This document shows, piece after piece, positions 1 to 6,853 of a stretch of DNA of 35,892 nt. Numbering within the stretch: position 1 is the stretch's first letter; the number at the start of each line of letters is the position of its first letter. The stretch comes from Alphaproteobacteria bacterium (GTDB lineage: Bacteria > Pseudomonadota > Alphaproteobacteria > UBA2966): assembly GCA_018650465.1 (NCBI GenBank), contig JABIFY010000111.1, positions 1 to 35,892 on the forward strand. The letters run 5' to 3'. Position numbers and translations under genes: made by a program. The notes under the pieces were generated by a model. That model saw only the letters and a program-made list of their open reading frames with translations. It did not search any database and was not told the origin of the DNA.

Positions 1-314
1 CAAAGGGGGATGTGCTCTCCTAACGGTGTGGATAAGGCCTTGCCAAGTAATTGCTGCATATTTTGAGACTTTCTTTGGTCGGAGAATCTCAAAGTATGAA
101 TCACTTCAGGGCTTTATCCTATTAAGTCGGGTACTGTGACCAGCCCGCAAAGGTTGATATCAAGACCAAGTAGTCTCAAGACTCATCAAACTGCCGTCAA
201 CTCAGCCAGGCAATATATTTGTTCTTGATCCCGAAAACATATCAGGCCGGATACCACCACAGGTGTTGCGTCACAACCTGTGGTCGTTAATCCGACCTGA
301 TGTTAAGCGTGTAA
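1..314. other. non-coding stretch downstream of cytochrome c gene
   Basis: No convincing gene was found here on either strand. The stretch holds short dyads, such as TTTGAGA near 62-68 matched by TCTCAAA near 86-92, and the strong inverted repeat at 242-300 listed separately. Nothing resembling a tRNA was recognised. Any gene to the left lies outside the window. Confidence 0.5.
242..300 (-). terminator. large two-part inverted repeat, likely terminator of the cytochrome c gene
   Basis: The outer arms are TCAGGCCGGAT (242-252) and ATCCGACCTGA (290-300), pairing at 10 of 11 positions. The inner arms are ACCACAGGT (256-264) and ACCTGTGGT (276-284), a perfect 9-bp match with an 11-nt loop. The structure begins 14 nt after the stop codon of the minus-strand cytochrome gene. 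On that strand it is followed by a modest T run (TTTT), so termination is the simplest reading. The length and symmetry would also fit a protein-binding dyad. Confidence 0.55.
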
Positions 315-701
315 CTATTTGGAGTTAGCTATGATGTAAGCAATAACGTTTGCACGCTGCTTCTCTTTCCGGAGGCCGGCAAAACCCATTTTGGTTTTCT
401 TGACCATCTTTTTTGGCTTGATCAGGAACTCATCCATGGTTTTCTCGTCCCAGACAATTCCGGAGCCTTTCATGGCTTTTGAGTATTTTTTGTAGCCATC
501 TGCGGTTCCAGCCTTGCGGCCCATGATACCAGCCAGGTTCGGGCCAACCTTGTGTTTGCCACCTGGCTTGAGGGTATGGCAGGCTTTGCATTTGTTAAAA
601 ACTTTTTTTCCTTTACCGGCATCACCGGCGGCCAATGCAGAGGCGCTGGAAAGGGCGATAAGGCAGGCAGTTGTTACGCCCAAAACTTTTTTAAACGACA
701 T
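315..701 (-). CDS. class I c-type cytochrome, periplasmic
   Basis: A 128-residue monohaem cytochrome c of the c2/c550 type, which carries electrons in the periplasm. Residues 1-24 form a signal peptide with a hydrophobic core ending in Ala-Leu-Ala-Ala. The haem-binding motif CKACH is at 38-42. The likely axial Met is M105 in a Thr-Lys-Met-Gly-Phe-Ala segment, as in the family. The mature protein is very rich in Lys, which suits docking to acidic partners. The ATG at 701 has AGGAGA about 8 nt upstream. The gene reads toward the left edge, with a palindrome-rich 300-bp region upstream, and lies next to a cytochrome P460 gene, for which it could serve as electron acceptor (inference). Confidence 0.93.
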   Translation of the reverse strand: MSFKKVLGVTTACLIALSSASALAAGDAGKGKKVFNKCKACHTLKPGGKHKVGPNLAGIMGRKAGTADGYKKYSKAMKGSGIVWDEKTMDEFLIKPKKMVKKTKMGFAGLRKEKQRANVIAYIIANSK

Positions 702-1001
702 TCGGTATTCTCCTGTGGGTGGTTCTTGGTAAATTTCTCAGTTTCTGATGTGGATTTGAAGCCAACATCGGACACGTCGCAATATGTGCCTCCCCGAACA
801 TATTGCGGGCGCGTAAATAGCATAATCCAGAGTGAAATGTAAGTCGCGTGACTTTGATCAAGTCATTTTCGCAATTTTGGTACAATTTATGAGTTTCGTC
901 GACGGTAAACGTGTCTCAGGGCATGGCATAACAAGCTGCGGCCCTGTCATTGCTGACAAGGCCGCGGGCGCAGAACAATTTGATTTATTAAACGCCTCTC
1001 T
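702..1001. promoter_or_regulatory. 300-bp intergenic region with two dyads upstream of the cytochrome c gene
   Basis: No gene is supported here. A perfect 10-bp inverted repeat (CGCAATATGT at 778-787, ACATATTGCG at 798-807, 10-nt loop) lies about 80-105 nt upstream of the cytochrome c start. A second compact dyad at 849-865 reads TGACTT-TGATC-AAGTCA. Both may be operators for the cytochrome gene; the first could also be an RNA hairpin. The second superficially resembles FNR/CRP-family sites but does not fit the TTGAT-N4-ATCAA spacing. Confidence 0.4.
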
Positions 1002-2123
1002 TCAATGCCTTACTTCTTCCGGCAGGAAGAACATGTGGTCCTGATCCTCCATCGAGGCGTGGCACTCGATACAAAAAGCAACATTCGCGCTGCCTTTACC
1101 ATTCGTGACGCCTAATGTTGAACCGTTGGGCATAATCATCGAATAGCGCCAGTCACCACTCGGTTTATTAAATCCAGCGGCCATCTTTTGCATGATGAAC
1201 AAGGGACCCGGTGAAACCTTGCCATTGGGATGTGCCATAAAGCTGTCTTTGGCCAAGACAGCCCCCACCGGCATTTTCCCGGATTCTTCATATTTGCCAT
1301 AAGATTTGGCAACCGCATTGGCATAGTTATTGGCATAGCGATCACCATGCGTTGCCGACTGGTAAGGCGCGGTCGCGTAGTTTACCCAGGTTGGATAAGC
1401 CTTGGCGACCTGATCACCGGATTTGGCATAGGCGGCTTGCAGGGGTGCTTTCAGGCAATTATATGCCACGACAGGTTCCTCGCCTTGCAACTCAGCTGCG
1501 GCGGCGGGTGCACATGGATTCGCTGCACATGGATTCGCGGCGCATGGGTTCTTCGCTGCGCAAGGGTTCTTCGCTGCGCAGGGGTTTTTGGCTGCACAAG
1601 GGTTGCAGCCCTTGGGGGCGCAGGGGTTTTTGGCTGCACAAGGGTTGCAGCCCTTGGGGGCGCAGGGGTTTTTGGCTGCACAAGGATTACAGCCCTTGGG
1701 GGCGCAGGGGTTTTTGGCTGCACATGGATTACAGCCCTTGGGTGCACATGGATTTTTGGCTGCGCAAGGATTTGCCATTGCCATTTTCAGTCGCGGCACA
1801 GCACATTTTTCCAGCGATGCAGACTTGGCACCGCAGGGACTGCATAGTGAGCACGCATTTCTGGCAGCACAAGGGTTACACGATTTCGCAGCACAGGGAT
1901 TTTTCGCAGCGCATGGGTTCTTCGCGGCGCAAGGATTTTTCGCTGCACAGGGACTGCAGGCTGATTTCTTGACAGCGCACGGATTTGCCGAACACGCACT
2001 TTTGGGGGCACAGGCCGCCAAAAGCACGGTCGGCAGTGCAACCGTTGCCATGGACGCGACGCCAACCTTGATCATGAACGGCATGACTGACGAGGCGAGC
2101 AATTTACTTTTAAGTGGTTGCAT
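1002..2123 (-). CDS. Cys-rich Asn-Pro-Cys repeat protein fused to a C-terminal cytochrome P460 domain
   Basis: A 373-residue exported protein. The N-terminal hydrophobic segment ends in Leu-Leu-Ala-Ala-Cys (C38), which fits a lipobox, so the protein may be membrane-anchored. Residues 38-205 are low complexity, with about 32 Cys, mostly as NPCAAK units. Four near-identical 14-residue units (NPCAAKNPCAPKGC) occupy 118-173. Residues about 214-373 match cytochrome P460, with haem motif CIECH at 351-355 near the C terminus. P460 cytochromes oxidise hydroxylamine or bind NO through a Lys-cross-linked haem; activity here is unproven. The ATG at 2123 has GAGGAA 7 nt upstream. The N terminus resembles that of the next gene upstream (2236-2523), so the two are paralogous over that part and probably co-transcribed. 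The repeat leaves other frames open, giving false genes on both strands. Confidence 0.88.
   Translation of the reverse strand: MQPLKSKLLASSVMPFMIKVGVASMATVALPTVLLAACAPKSACSANPCAVKKSACSPCAAKNPCAAKNPCAAKNPCAAKSCNPCAARNACSLCSPCGAKSASLEKCAVPRLKMAMANPCAAKNPCAPKGCNPCAAKNPCAPKGCNPCAAKNPCAPKGCNPCAAKNPCAPKGCNPCAAKNPCAAKNPCAAKNPCAANPCAANPCAPAAAAELQGEEPVVAYNCLKAPLQAAYAKSGDQVAKAYPTWVNYATAPYQSATHGDRYANNYANAVAKSYGKYEESGKMPVGAVLAKDSFMAHPNGKVSPGPLFIMQKMAAGFNKPSGDWRYSMIMPNGSTLGVTNGKGSANVAFCIECHASMEDQDHMFFLPEEVRH
1605..1772 (-). repeat. four tandem 42-bp coding repeats in the Cys-rich P460 gene
   Basis: Four 42-bp units encode NPCAAKNPCAPKGC (protein residues 118-173). They differ by only a few substitutions, the last unit on the plus strand (nearest 1772) being the most diverged. 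Copy number probably varies among strains through slippage or recombination (inference). Degenerate 18-bp NPCAAK units flank the array on both sides. Confidence 0.9.
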
Positions 2124-2235
2124 CTATGTATTCCTCAGAGTGTTTCAGTTTCTTGCTGAAACACAGGTTTGCTGGGAGGCATTGGCAAGCAATGCAGATA
2201 TGAAACGAGGCGATTCGGATTAAACCGAATACGCT

Positions 2236-2523
2236 TTAGCTCTTTTTTGCGGCGCAAGGATTTTTCGCTGCGCAAGGGTTTTTGGCGGCACATGGATTGC
2301 AGGCACCACATTGCTTTTTAACAGCGCAGGGGTTTTTTGCCGCGCAAGGGTTTTTGGCTGCACAAGGATTGGCTTTGCAAGGGCTTTTGGCGGAGCATGA
2401 AGCATAGGTTGGTGTTGGGTTCAGAACCGTGCCAACTGTTGCGATGCCCAGGCCCAATACCAACGGACCAAGCATAAGTGGAAGCATTGTAGAGGAGAGG
2501 AGCCTGTTTTTTAACGGTTTCAT
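2236..2523 (-). CDS. small secreted Cys-rich Asn-Pro-Cys repeat protein
   Basis: A 95-residue protein of unknown function. Residues 1-41 form an N-terminal export signal whose first 20 residues resemble those of the P460 fusion protein encoded downstream (M-x-P-L-K-x-x-L-L-x-S-S). The mature part, about 54 residues, is almost entirely NPCAAK-type repeat and has 10 Cys, spaced mainly every six residues. No haem motif CxxCH is present, so the Cys are free for metal binding, disulfides or modification. The ATG at 2523 has AAGGA 9 nt upstream; an in-frame TTG further upstream is less likely. The gene sits about 110 nt before the P460 gene and diverges from the FGE-like gene. It looks like a stand-alone version of the repeat domain of its neighbour. 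Confidence 0.82.
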   Translation of the reverse strand: MKPLKNRLLSSTMLPLMLGPLVLGLGIATVGTVLNPTPTYASCSAKSPCKANPCAAKNPCAAKNPCAVKKQCGACNPCAAKNPCAAKNPCAAKKS

Positions 2524-2759
2524 TGTATTTTGTCCTTCATGGTGCAATTGAGTTCTGAGACCTGGTGTTTTTCTGTCATCGAATTTGGATTGCGACCAGG
2601 TTTCACTAACGGGTGACAGGATTAACCTATGGTCTTTTGCAGGTTGTGCCGAATAACATCACCTCAAGTGTTTGTGAGCGTTCGTCATCTCAGGTGATGT
2701 GACAGGTGAAATATTCGTCACCAATTTGAGAGTAGTTATTGTTCAGACAGGAACCGGGT
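2524..2759. promoter_or_regulatory. divergent promoter region with a long-spaced dyad
   Basis: This region separates the small Cys-rich gene (minus) from the FGE-like gene (plus). It contains a perfect 9-bp inverted repeat, ACATCACCT (2656-2664) and AGGTGATGT (2692-2700), with a 27-bp spacer, and a direct repeat CAGGTGA at 2691-2697 and 2703-2709. A shared regulator controlling both directions is plausible. On the minus strand, TGAAAC followed about 17 nt later by CGATG weakly resembles an ECF-sigma promoter; this is only a suggestion. Confidence 0.4.
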
Positions 2760-3671
2760 ATGCAAAAATTGAAAACAGGATCGTTGTCTGGACCGAGGCT
2801 GTTCACGACCATGATCGTGATGGTTTTGATCCAGGCTTCTCTGACGTTCCAGGCTTCTCTGACAATGGCAAATGCCCTGGAAGTTGCTGATGTCCCCGGC
2901 ATCGTCACAGTCAGGGCCGGATCTTTCATTGTCGGCTCAGATAAGGCGGAACGTGAGGCGGGCTATCGGCTTGATGAACAGGCCTATGGCCACAGTGTGA
3001 CCCGCAAGCAGGGGTGGTATGACCGTGAACGAAACCGGCAACGTGTTCAGCTCGGGGCCTTTTCTATTACAAAAACCCCTGTCACAAATGCGCAATATGC
3101 TTCTTTTATTCGGGACTCAGGCCATCCGGCACCAGATGTCGATCGCTTGACGTGGGACGCCTGGGGATTGATTCACAAATATTCCGAAACCCGACGATTT
3201 GCCTGGGTTGGCGGTAAGCCACCGGTTGGACGTGAAGATCACCCGGTTGTGTTGATCTCATATGCCGATGCAAAGGCTTACGCCTTGTGGCTGGGGCGGC
3301 AAACCAAAAGCAGCTGGCGATTACCAACCGAATCTGAGTGGGAAAAGGCAGCCAGGGGTCCGGATGGAGCCCGTTTTCCCTGGGGCGACGTCTATGATGC
3401 CACATTGTTGAACTCGGCGGATCAAGGACCATTTGATACCATGTCCGTCGGTAGTTTCCCGGCCGGTGCCAGTGTGGAAGGATTGTTGGATGTGGCCGGT
3501 CAGGTGTTTGAATGGACGGCGACGCGCTCAGGCAAAGGGCATTATATCGTCAAGGGTGGTTCGTGGGATGACAAGGGCTGTGGTGTCTGCCGGCCTGCGG
3601 CCCGACACGCACGACCTGTCGGTCTGAAGCATATTCTGATTGGATTTCGCCTTGTAAATGATGCCCACTGA
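2760..3671 (+). CDS. exported formylglycine-generating-enzyme-like (SUMF1/FGE-sulfatase family) protein
   Basis: A 303-residue protein with an N-terminal hydrophobic export signal (about residues 14-40) followed by an FGE-sulfatase (SUMF1) domain. Family hallmarks are visible: an early Val-Arg-Ala-Gly-Ser-Phe strand, a central Trp-Arg-Leu-Pro-Thr-Glu-Ser-Glu-Trp-Glu-Lys-Ala-Ala-Arg motif, Phe-Pro-Trp-Gly, a Val-Phe-Glu-Trp-Thr segment, and GGSWDDKGCGVCRPAAR near the end. True FGEs use a Cu-binding Cys pair four residues apart. Here the pair is CxxC, so formylglycine synthesis is doubtful. Related families include NirV, PvdO and EgtB. The ATG at 2760 has AGGAA 6 nt upstream; an alternative start 21 nt earlier lacks a site. 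No sulfatase is nearby; the neighbours are Cys-rich exported proteins that could be substrates (inference). Confidence 0.85.
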   Translation: MQKLKTGSLSGPRLFTTMIVMVLIQASLTFQASLTMANALEVADVPGIVTVRAGSFIVGSDKAEREAGYRLDEQAYGHSVTRKQGWYDRERNRQRVQLGAFSITKTPVTNAQYASFIRDSGHPAPDVDRLTWDAWGLIHKYSETRRFAWVGGKPPVGREDHPVVLISYADAKAYALWLGRQTKSSWRLPTESEWEKAARGPDGARFPWGDVYDATLLNSADQGPFDTMSVGSFPAGASVEGLLDVAGQVFEWTATRSGKGHYIVKGGSWDDKGCGVCRPAARHARPVGLKHILIGFRLVNDAH

Positions 3672-3725
3672 AATCACTTTAGTCATACACTCCGCAACTT
3701 TATTAACTTGCCCAGATTTGAAAAC

Positions 3726-4427
3726 ATGACATTGGACCTATCAGAACTCTCTGTTGAACGCCGTCAGAAAATGCTTGCCGCAGGCGAGGATGTTCTTGAA
3801 TGTTATCGCGTGATGAAAAAGGGCGGTTTGAACATTGTTGGGGAAATCCTGAAAGACCAGGGCACATTTTACGAATGGAACCATTATCCGGATGCGGATG
3901 TCTATGACCCGGATACCCATGGCCAATATTATTATCACAACCATCGGGAAGGGGAGCACGGTCACTTCCATTTGTTCCTTAGAAAAAAAGGTATGATCAA
4001 GGGTACTAAACCTGTGCCCTACAAGGGTAAGGAAAAATGGCCACGCGGCAATGACGCCTTGAGCCACCTGGTGGCGATTTCCATGGATGACTTTGGCTTT
4101 CCCATAGGATTGTTTACCACCAACCGTTGGGTAACAGCCGAATGCTGGTACAAGGCCGATGATGTAATTTCCATGCTGGATCACTTTGAAATCGACCATG
4201 CTTTTCCGTCCTGGCCGGTAAATCGATGGCTGACCGGCATGGTTGCCTTGTTCCAGCCGCAAATAACCGACCTGATTCGCAAGCGAGATCAGGTTGTTGC
4301 CCAGTGGCAGTTAACCCATGCAGGCCAGGATGTATTTGAGGATCGCGATCTGGAACTGACATCCGAAATGAATGTTTCGGTTGATGATCAGATGTCGCTC
4401 TTGCGGTCTTCGCTCGCGAGTTCCTGA
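3726..4427 (+). CDS. conserved His-rich protein of unknown function (possibly DUF6969)
   Basis: A 233-residue soluble protein with no signal peptide or membrane segment. The centre carries a striking His/aromatic stretch, from Tyr-Tyr-Tyr-His-Asn-His to Gly-Glu-His-Gly-His-Phe-His-Leu-Phe-Leu, suggesting a metal site. It resembles a family that I believe is catalogued as DUF6969; this is from memory and not certain. It lies 54 nt after the FGE-like gene on the same strand, so it is probably in the same transcript. The ATG at 3726 is preferred over an in-frame TTG at 3708; neither has a strong ribosome binding site. The 3' end overlaps the convergent antiporter gene by 40 bp. Confidence 0.7.
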   Translation: MTLDLSELSVERRQKMLAAGEDVLECYRVMKKGGLNIVGEILKDQGTFYEWNHYPDADVYDPDTHGQYYYHNHREGEHGHFHLFLRKKGMIKGTKPVPYKGKEKWPRGNDALSHLVAISMDDFGFPIGLFTTNRWVTAECWYKADDVISMLDHFEIDHAFPSWPVNRWLTGMVALFQPQITDLIRKRDQVVAQWQLTHAGQDVFEDRDLELTSEMNVSVDDQMSLLRSSLASS

Positions 4428-5794
4428 TCATCTGTCTGGTCCTCAGGATCGGCAGTTGTGATGGTTCGGGCGCGCCAGCCACCTTTTTGTGGCTGGATGG
4501 TCAATCTGGGTTTGCCAAACAATCGATAAGTTAATTCCGGCGGAAGTTGTCGTCCGTAAACTGCCCGCCACAAGGCCTGCCAGCCTCCACTTTTGAGCAT
4601 CTGGTAAACGCTTTTGACGTCCCCGGTGCGGGTTAGCGCAATGCGCAACAATCGACGTGCGACCACCAGCCATAGCGGGCTTATGATCAGGCTGAAGGCT
4701 GTCACTGTGATAACCAACTGAAAGTCTTCCGGTCCGATCATCCCCATTTGCAAACCCAGTGCACCAAGGACAAAAGAAAACTCCCCCACTTGCGCCAGCA
4801 TCAAACCGGAAATCAAGGCATGGGGCCAGGGCTCGCGCAAGATCAGCAGAATGCCAATGTTTATCGCTGACTTTCCAACCGTGACAATCAACAGGATCAA
4901 CACGACTTCCAGCAAATGTTCACGCACATAGGACAGGTCGATCAGCAGACCGATGGAAACAAAAAAGACCATAACCAGAATATTCTGCAAGGGCTGGACG
5001 CCTCGTCGGATGACGCCCCGCATGCGACTGTTGCCCACCAGTAAACCGGCCAGAAAAGCGCCATAGACAGTCGAAAGCCCCAGCAATCCTGTTATGGTCG
5101 CTGCGCCAAAACAAACGGCGGTACCATATAGCGGCCTGAGTTCCGGTGAGCGGGCAACTGAGCGTGCGAACGGCAGGTTGATCTTTGACCGGCGGCTGAG
5201 GATTGCAACCAGGCCCGCCAGGACCAGGGCCGAGATGACCACCTTGCCGATGCCCGCCCAGGTGCTGACATCGCCATCGCCCGCGATGTGACCAAGGATC
5301 AGCATCATGGGAATGATGGCCAGGTCCTGGGCGATCAGTACGGCAACTGTCAACTGACCCAACTGCGTGCGCAGCAGGTTCATATCTTCCAGCATCTTGA
5401 TGGCCACAGCCGTACTACTGAGGGCGATAACAAAGCCCAGCAATACTGCGGCCCCCGTCGACCAGCCAAACAAATATGAAAGAACCCACATCACAAAAAC
5501 CGCAATGGCGGCCTGCAGGATCGCTGTCGTGACAGCTATTTTCCAGATGGCTCGAAAACTACGCAGGCTGAGTTCCATGCCCACAAAAAACAGCAGGAGC
5601 AAAACGCCAAGGTCGGCCAGGAAAGAAACATATTCCCGGGTTTCAACCAGGGCAAACCCACTGGGTCCGAGGATGAGGCCGGTCAGCAAATAGCCGACAA
5701 GGGCAGGCTGTCGCAGGCGCGCAAGTATGGCACCCGTTATAAGAGCGACCAGGATGACAACAGCTAATGGCAGCATCTGGTCGTTAACGTGCAT
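4388..5794 (-). CDS. CPA2-family monovalent cation:proton antiporter (KefB/Na+-H+ exchanger domain)
   Basis: A 468-residue inner-membrane protein with about 12 hydrophobic segments over residues 1-385, matching the Na+/H+ exchanger fold (PF00999). The N-terminal part has the KefB-like run Gln-Pro-Ala-Leu-Val-Gly-Tyr-Leu and Gly-Pro-Ser-Gly. The ion-site region contains Ala-Leu-Ser-Ser-Thr-Ala-Val-Ala and Leu-Ile-Ala-Gln-Asp-Leu-Ala. The C-terminal tail of about 80 residues is short and basic and lacks the TrkA-N (RCK) domain of KefB/KefC, so it would not respond to NAD(H) or glutathione in the KefC manner. The ATG at 5794 follows a G-rich Shine-Dalgarno. Its last 40 bp overlap the convergent His-rich gene. 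The ion (K+ or Na+) cannot be told. Confidence 0.9.
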   Translation of the reverse strand: MHVNDQMLPLAVVILVALITGAILARLRQPALVGYLLTGLILGPSGFALVETREYVSFLADLGVLLLLFFVGMELSLRSFRAIWKIAVTTAILQAAIAVFVMWVLSYLFGWSTGAAVLLGFVIALSSTAVAIKMLEDMNLLRTQLGQLTVAVLIAQDLAIIPMMLILGHIAGDGDVSTWAGIGKVVISALVLAGLVAILSRRSKINLPFARSVARSPELRPLYGTAVCFGAATITGLLGLSTVYGAFLAGLLVGNSRMRGVIRRGVQPLQNILVMVFFVSIGLLIDLSYVREHLLEVVLILLIVTVGKSAINIGILLILREPWPHALISGLMLAQVGEFSFVLGALGLQMGMIGPEDFQLVITVTAFSLIISPLWLVVARRLLRIALTRTGDVKSVYQMLKSGGWQALWRAVYGRQLPPELTYRLFGKPRLTIQPQKGGWRARTITTADPEDQTDDQELASEDRKSDI

Positions 5795-5911
5795 TCAATC
5801 CCCCCGAACCTGATGTTCCAAATCCAATAATAAACAGGTAAGCCATCGCTTTGCCAGGTTCTTTACCAAGTTCCAGTCTTTATCCAGACCACGACCCTGT
5901 TAAGATGTTGT

Positions 5912-5930
5912 CCGTTGCATGTTGCAACGG
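5912..5930. promoter_or_regulatory. perfect 19-bp palindrome, candidate operator
   Basis: CCGTTGCA-TGT-TGCAACGG is an 8-bp perfect dyad with a 3-bp centre. It sits 36 nt before the start of the beta-hydroxyacid dehydrogenase gene, in the region divergent from the antiporter. Its size and position fit a dimeric repressor site (LacI or GntR type). No T-run follows, so a terminator is unlikely. Confidence 0.5.
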
Positions 5931-5966
5931 GGCAGCAATAAAAATTGGTTCAGGGGAATATTATCT

Positions 5967-6848
5967 ATGACAAGCAAACCAACACTCGGCTATCTGGGTC
6001 TCGGCCTGATGGGCTCGCAAATGTGCAAAAGACTGGTAGAAAATGGGTACCAGGTCACTGGTTTTGATCCTCAATCTGAAAAAGTTGATGCTGCTGTTGC
6101 TCATGGTGCTCTCGCAGCTGACAGTCCGCGCGCTGTTGCCCAGGCAAGTGATATCGTATTGGCCTGTGTCATCACAACGCCGGCGCTGACCGAGGCCATG
6201 TTTGGCCCAGACGGTATTGTCGAAGGCGCAGCTGAGGGGAAAATTTTTCTTGATCATTCCACCACCATTGCAGATAAAACCCGTGACATGGCGGCGAGAC
6301 TGAAATCCGAAACCGGCATGGGCTGGGTGGATGCACCCGTTTCGGGGGGGCCACCTGCTGCAGGAACCGGCGGCCTCGCGATCATGGTTGGTGGCGATAA
6401 ATCGGATGTTACCGCCGTCAAACCAGTGTTGGATATTCTGGGTCAAAATACGCACATGGGACCATTGGGGGCCGGGCAGGTCACCAAGATGGTCAACCAG
6501 GTGTTGGTTCTGAATAACTTTGCCTTGATGGCGGAAGCCGTGACCTTGGCGATAAATGCAGGTATTGATCCTGCCATGGTGCCGGAAGCCCTGTCCGGTG
6601 GTTATGCGGACAGTCCCATGTTCCGCAAATTTTTTCCCAAGATGATCGAGCGCGACTTCGAACCTGCTGGATATGCCCGCCAGATCATGAAGGATTTGGA
6701 TATGATTTTGGATCTGGCCCAACAAACAAAAACACCTGTGCCCATGTCCAACACGGCGGCCAGCCTTTACCGCGTATTGATTGCCAAAGGTCACAGTGAA
6801 CTGGATGCGATTTCAGTTCTGAAAGTCTATGACAACGAACCGATGTGA
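5967..6848 (+). CDS. NAD(P)-dependent beta-hydroxyacid dehydrogenase (3-hydroxyisobutyrate dehydrogenase family)
   Basis: A 293-residue oxidoreductase. The N-terminal Rossmann motif GLGLMG is at 11-16, the substrate-binding Asp-Ala-Pro-Val-Ser-Gly-Gly at 122-128 and the catalytic Lys at K174 in Gly-Gln-Val-Thr-Lys-Met-Val-Asn. Family members oxidise 3-hydroxyisobutyrate or L-threonate, or reduce tartronate semialdehyde; the substrate here is not decided. The start at 5967 has AGGGGA 9 nt upstream; an upstream in-frame TTG is not credible. The gene stands alone, facing the amidohydrolase gene with only 5 bp between their stops. A palindrome at 5912-5930 may control it. A second, diverged family member lies at 17107. 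Confidence 0.9.
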   Translation: MTSKPTLGYLGLGLMGSQMCKRLVENGYQVTGFDPQSEKVDAAVAHGALAADSPRAVAQASDIVLACVITTPALTEAMFGPDGIVEGAAEGKIFLDHSTTIADKTRDMAARLKSETGMGWVDAPVSGGPPAAGTGGLAIMVGGDKSDVTAVKPVLDILGQNTHMGPLGAGQVTKMVNQVLVLNNFALMAEAVTLAINAGIDPAMVPEALSGGYADSPMFRKFFPKMIERDFEPAGYARQIMKDLDMILDLAQQTKTPVPMSNTAASLYRVLIAKGHSELDAISVLKVYDNEPM

Positions 6849-6853
6849 GGTCT

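Noticed and set aside
849-865. FNR/FixK box upstream of the cytochrome c gene
   Set aside because: The dyad has a TTGATCAA-like core but lacks the TTGAT-N4-ATCAA spacing, so it is kept only as an unspecified dyad.
1605-1772. CRISPR-like array
   Set aside because: The repeats are contiguous without spacers and code in frame for a Cys-rich peptide.
1230-2223. Long plus-strand reading frames of about 205-211 residues opposite the Cys-rich P460 gene
   Set aside because: They arise because the 18- and 42-bp repeat units lack stops in all frames; the minus-strand frame has the signal peptide, P460 domain and ribosome site.
3681-3690. A further GntR-like site (AGTCATACAC) before the His-rich gene
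   Set aside because: It misses the last conserved base of TNGTNNNACNA and is not near a catabolic operon, so it is probably chance.
5961-6794. A 277-residue minus-strand frame opposite the beta-hydroxyacid dehydrogenase gene
   Set aside because: It is a mirror frame with no recognisable domain; the plus-strand gene has clear Rossmann and catalytic motifs and a ribosome site.
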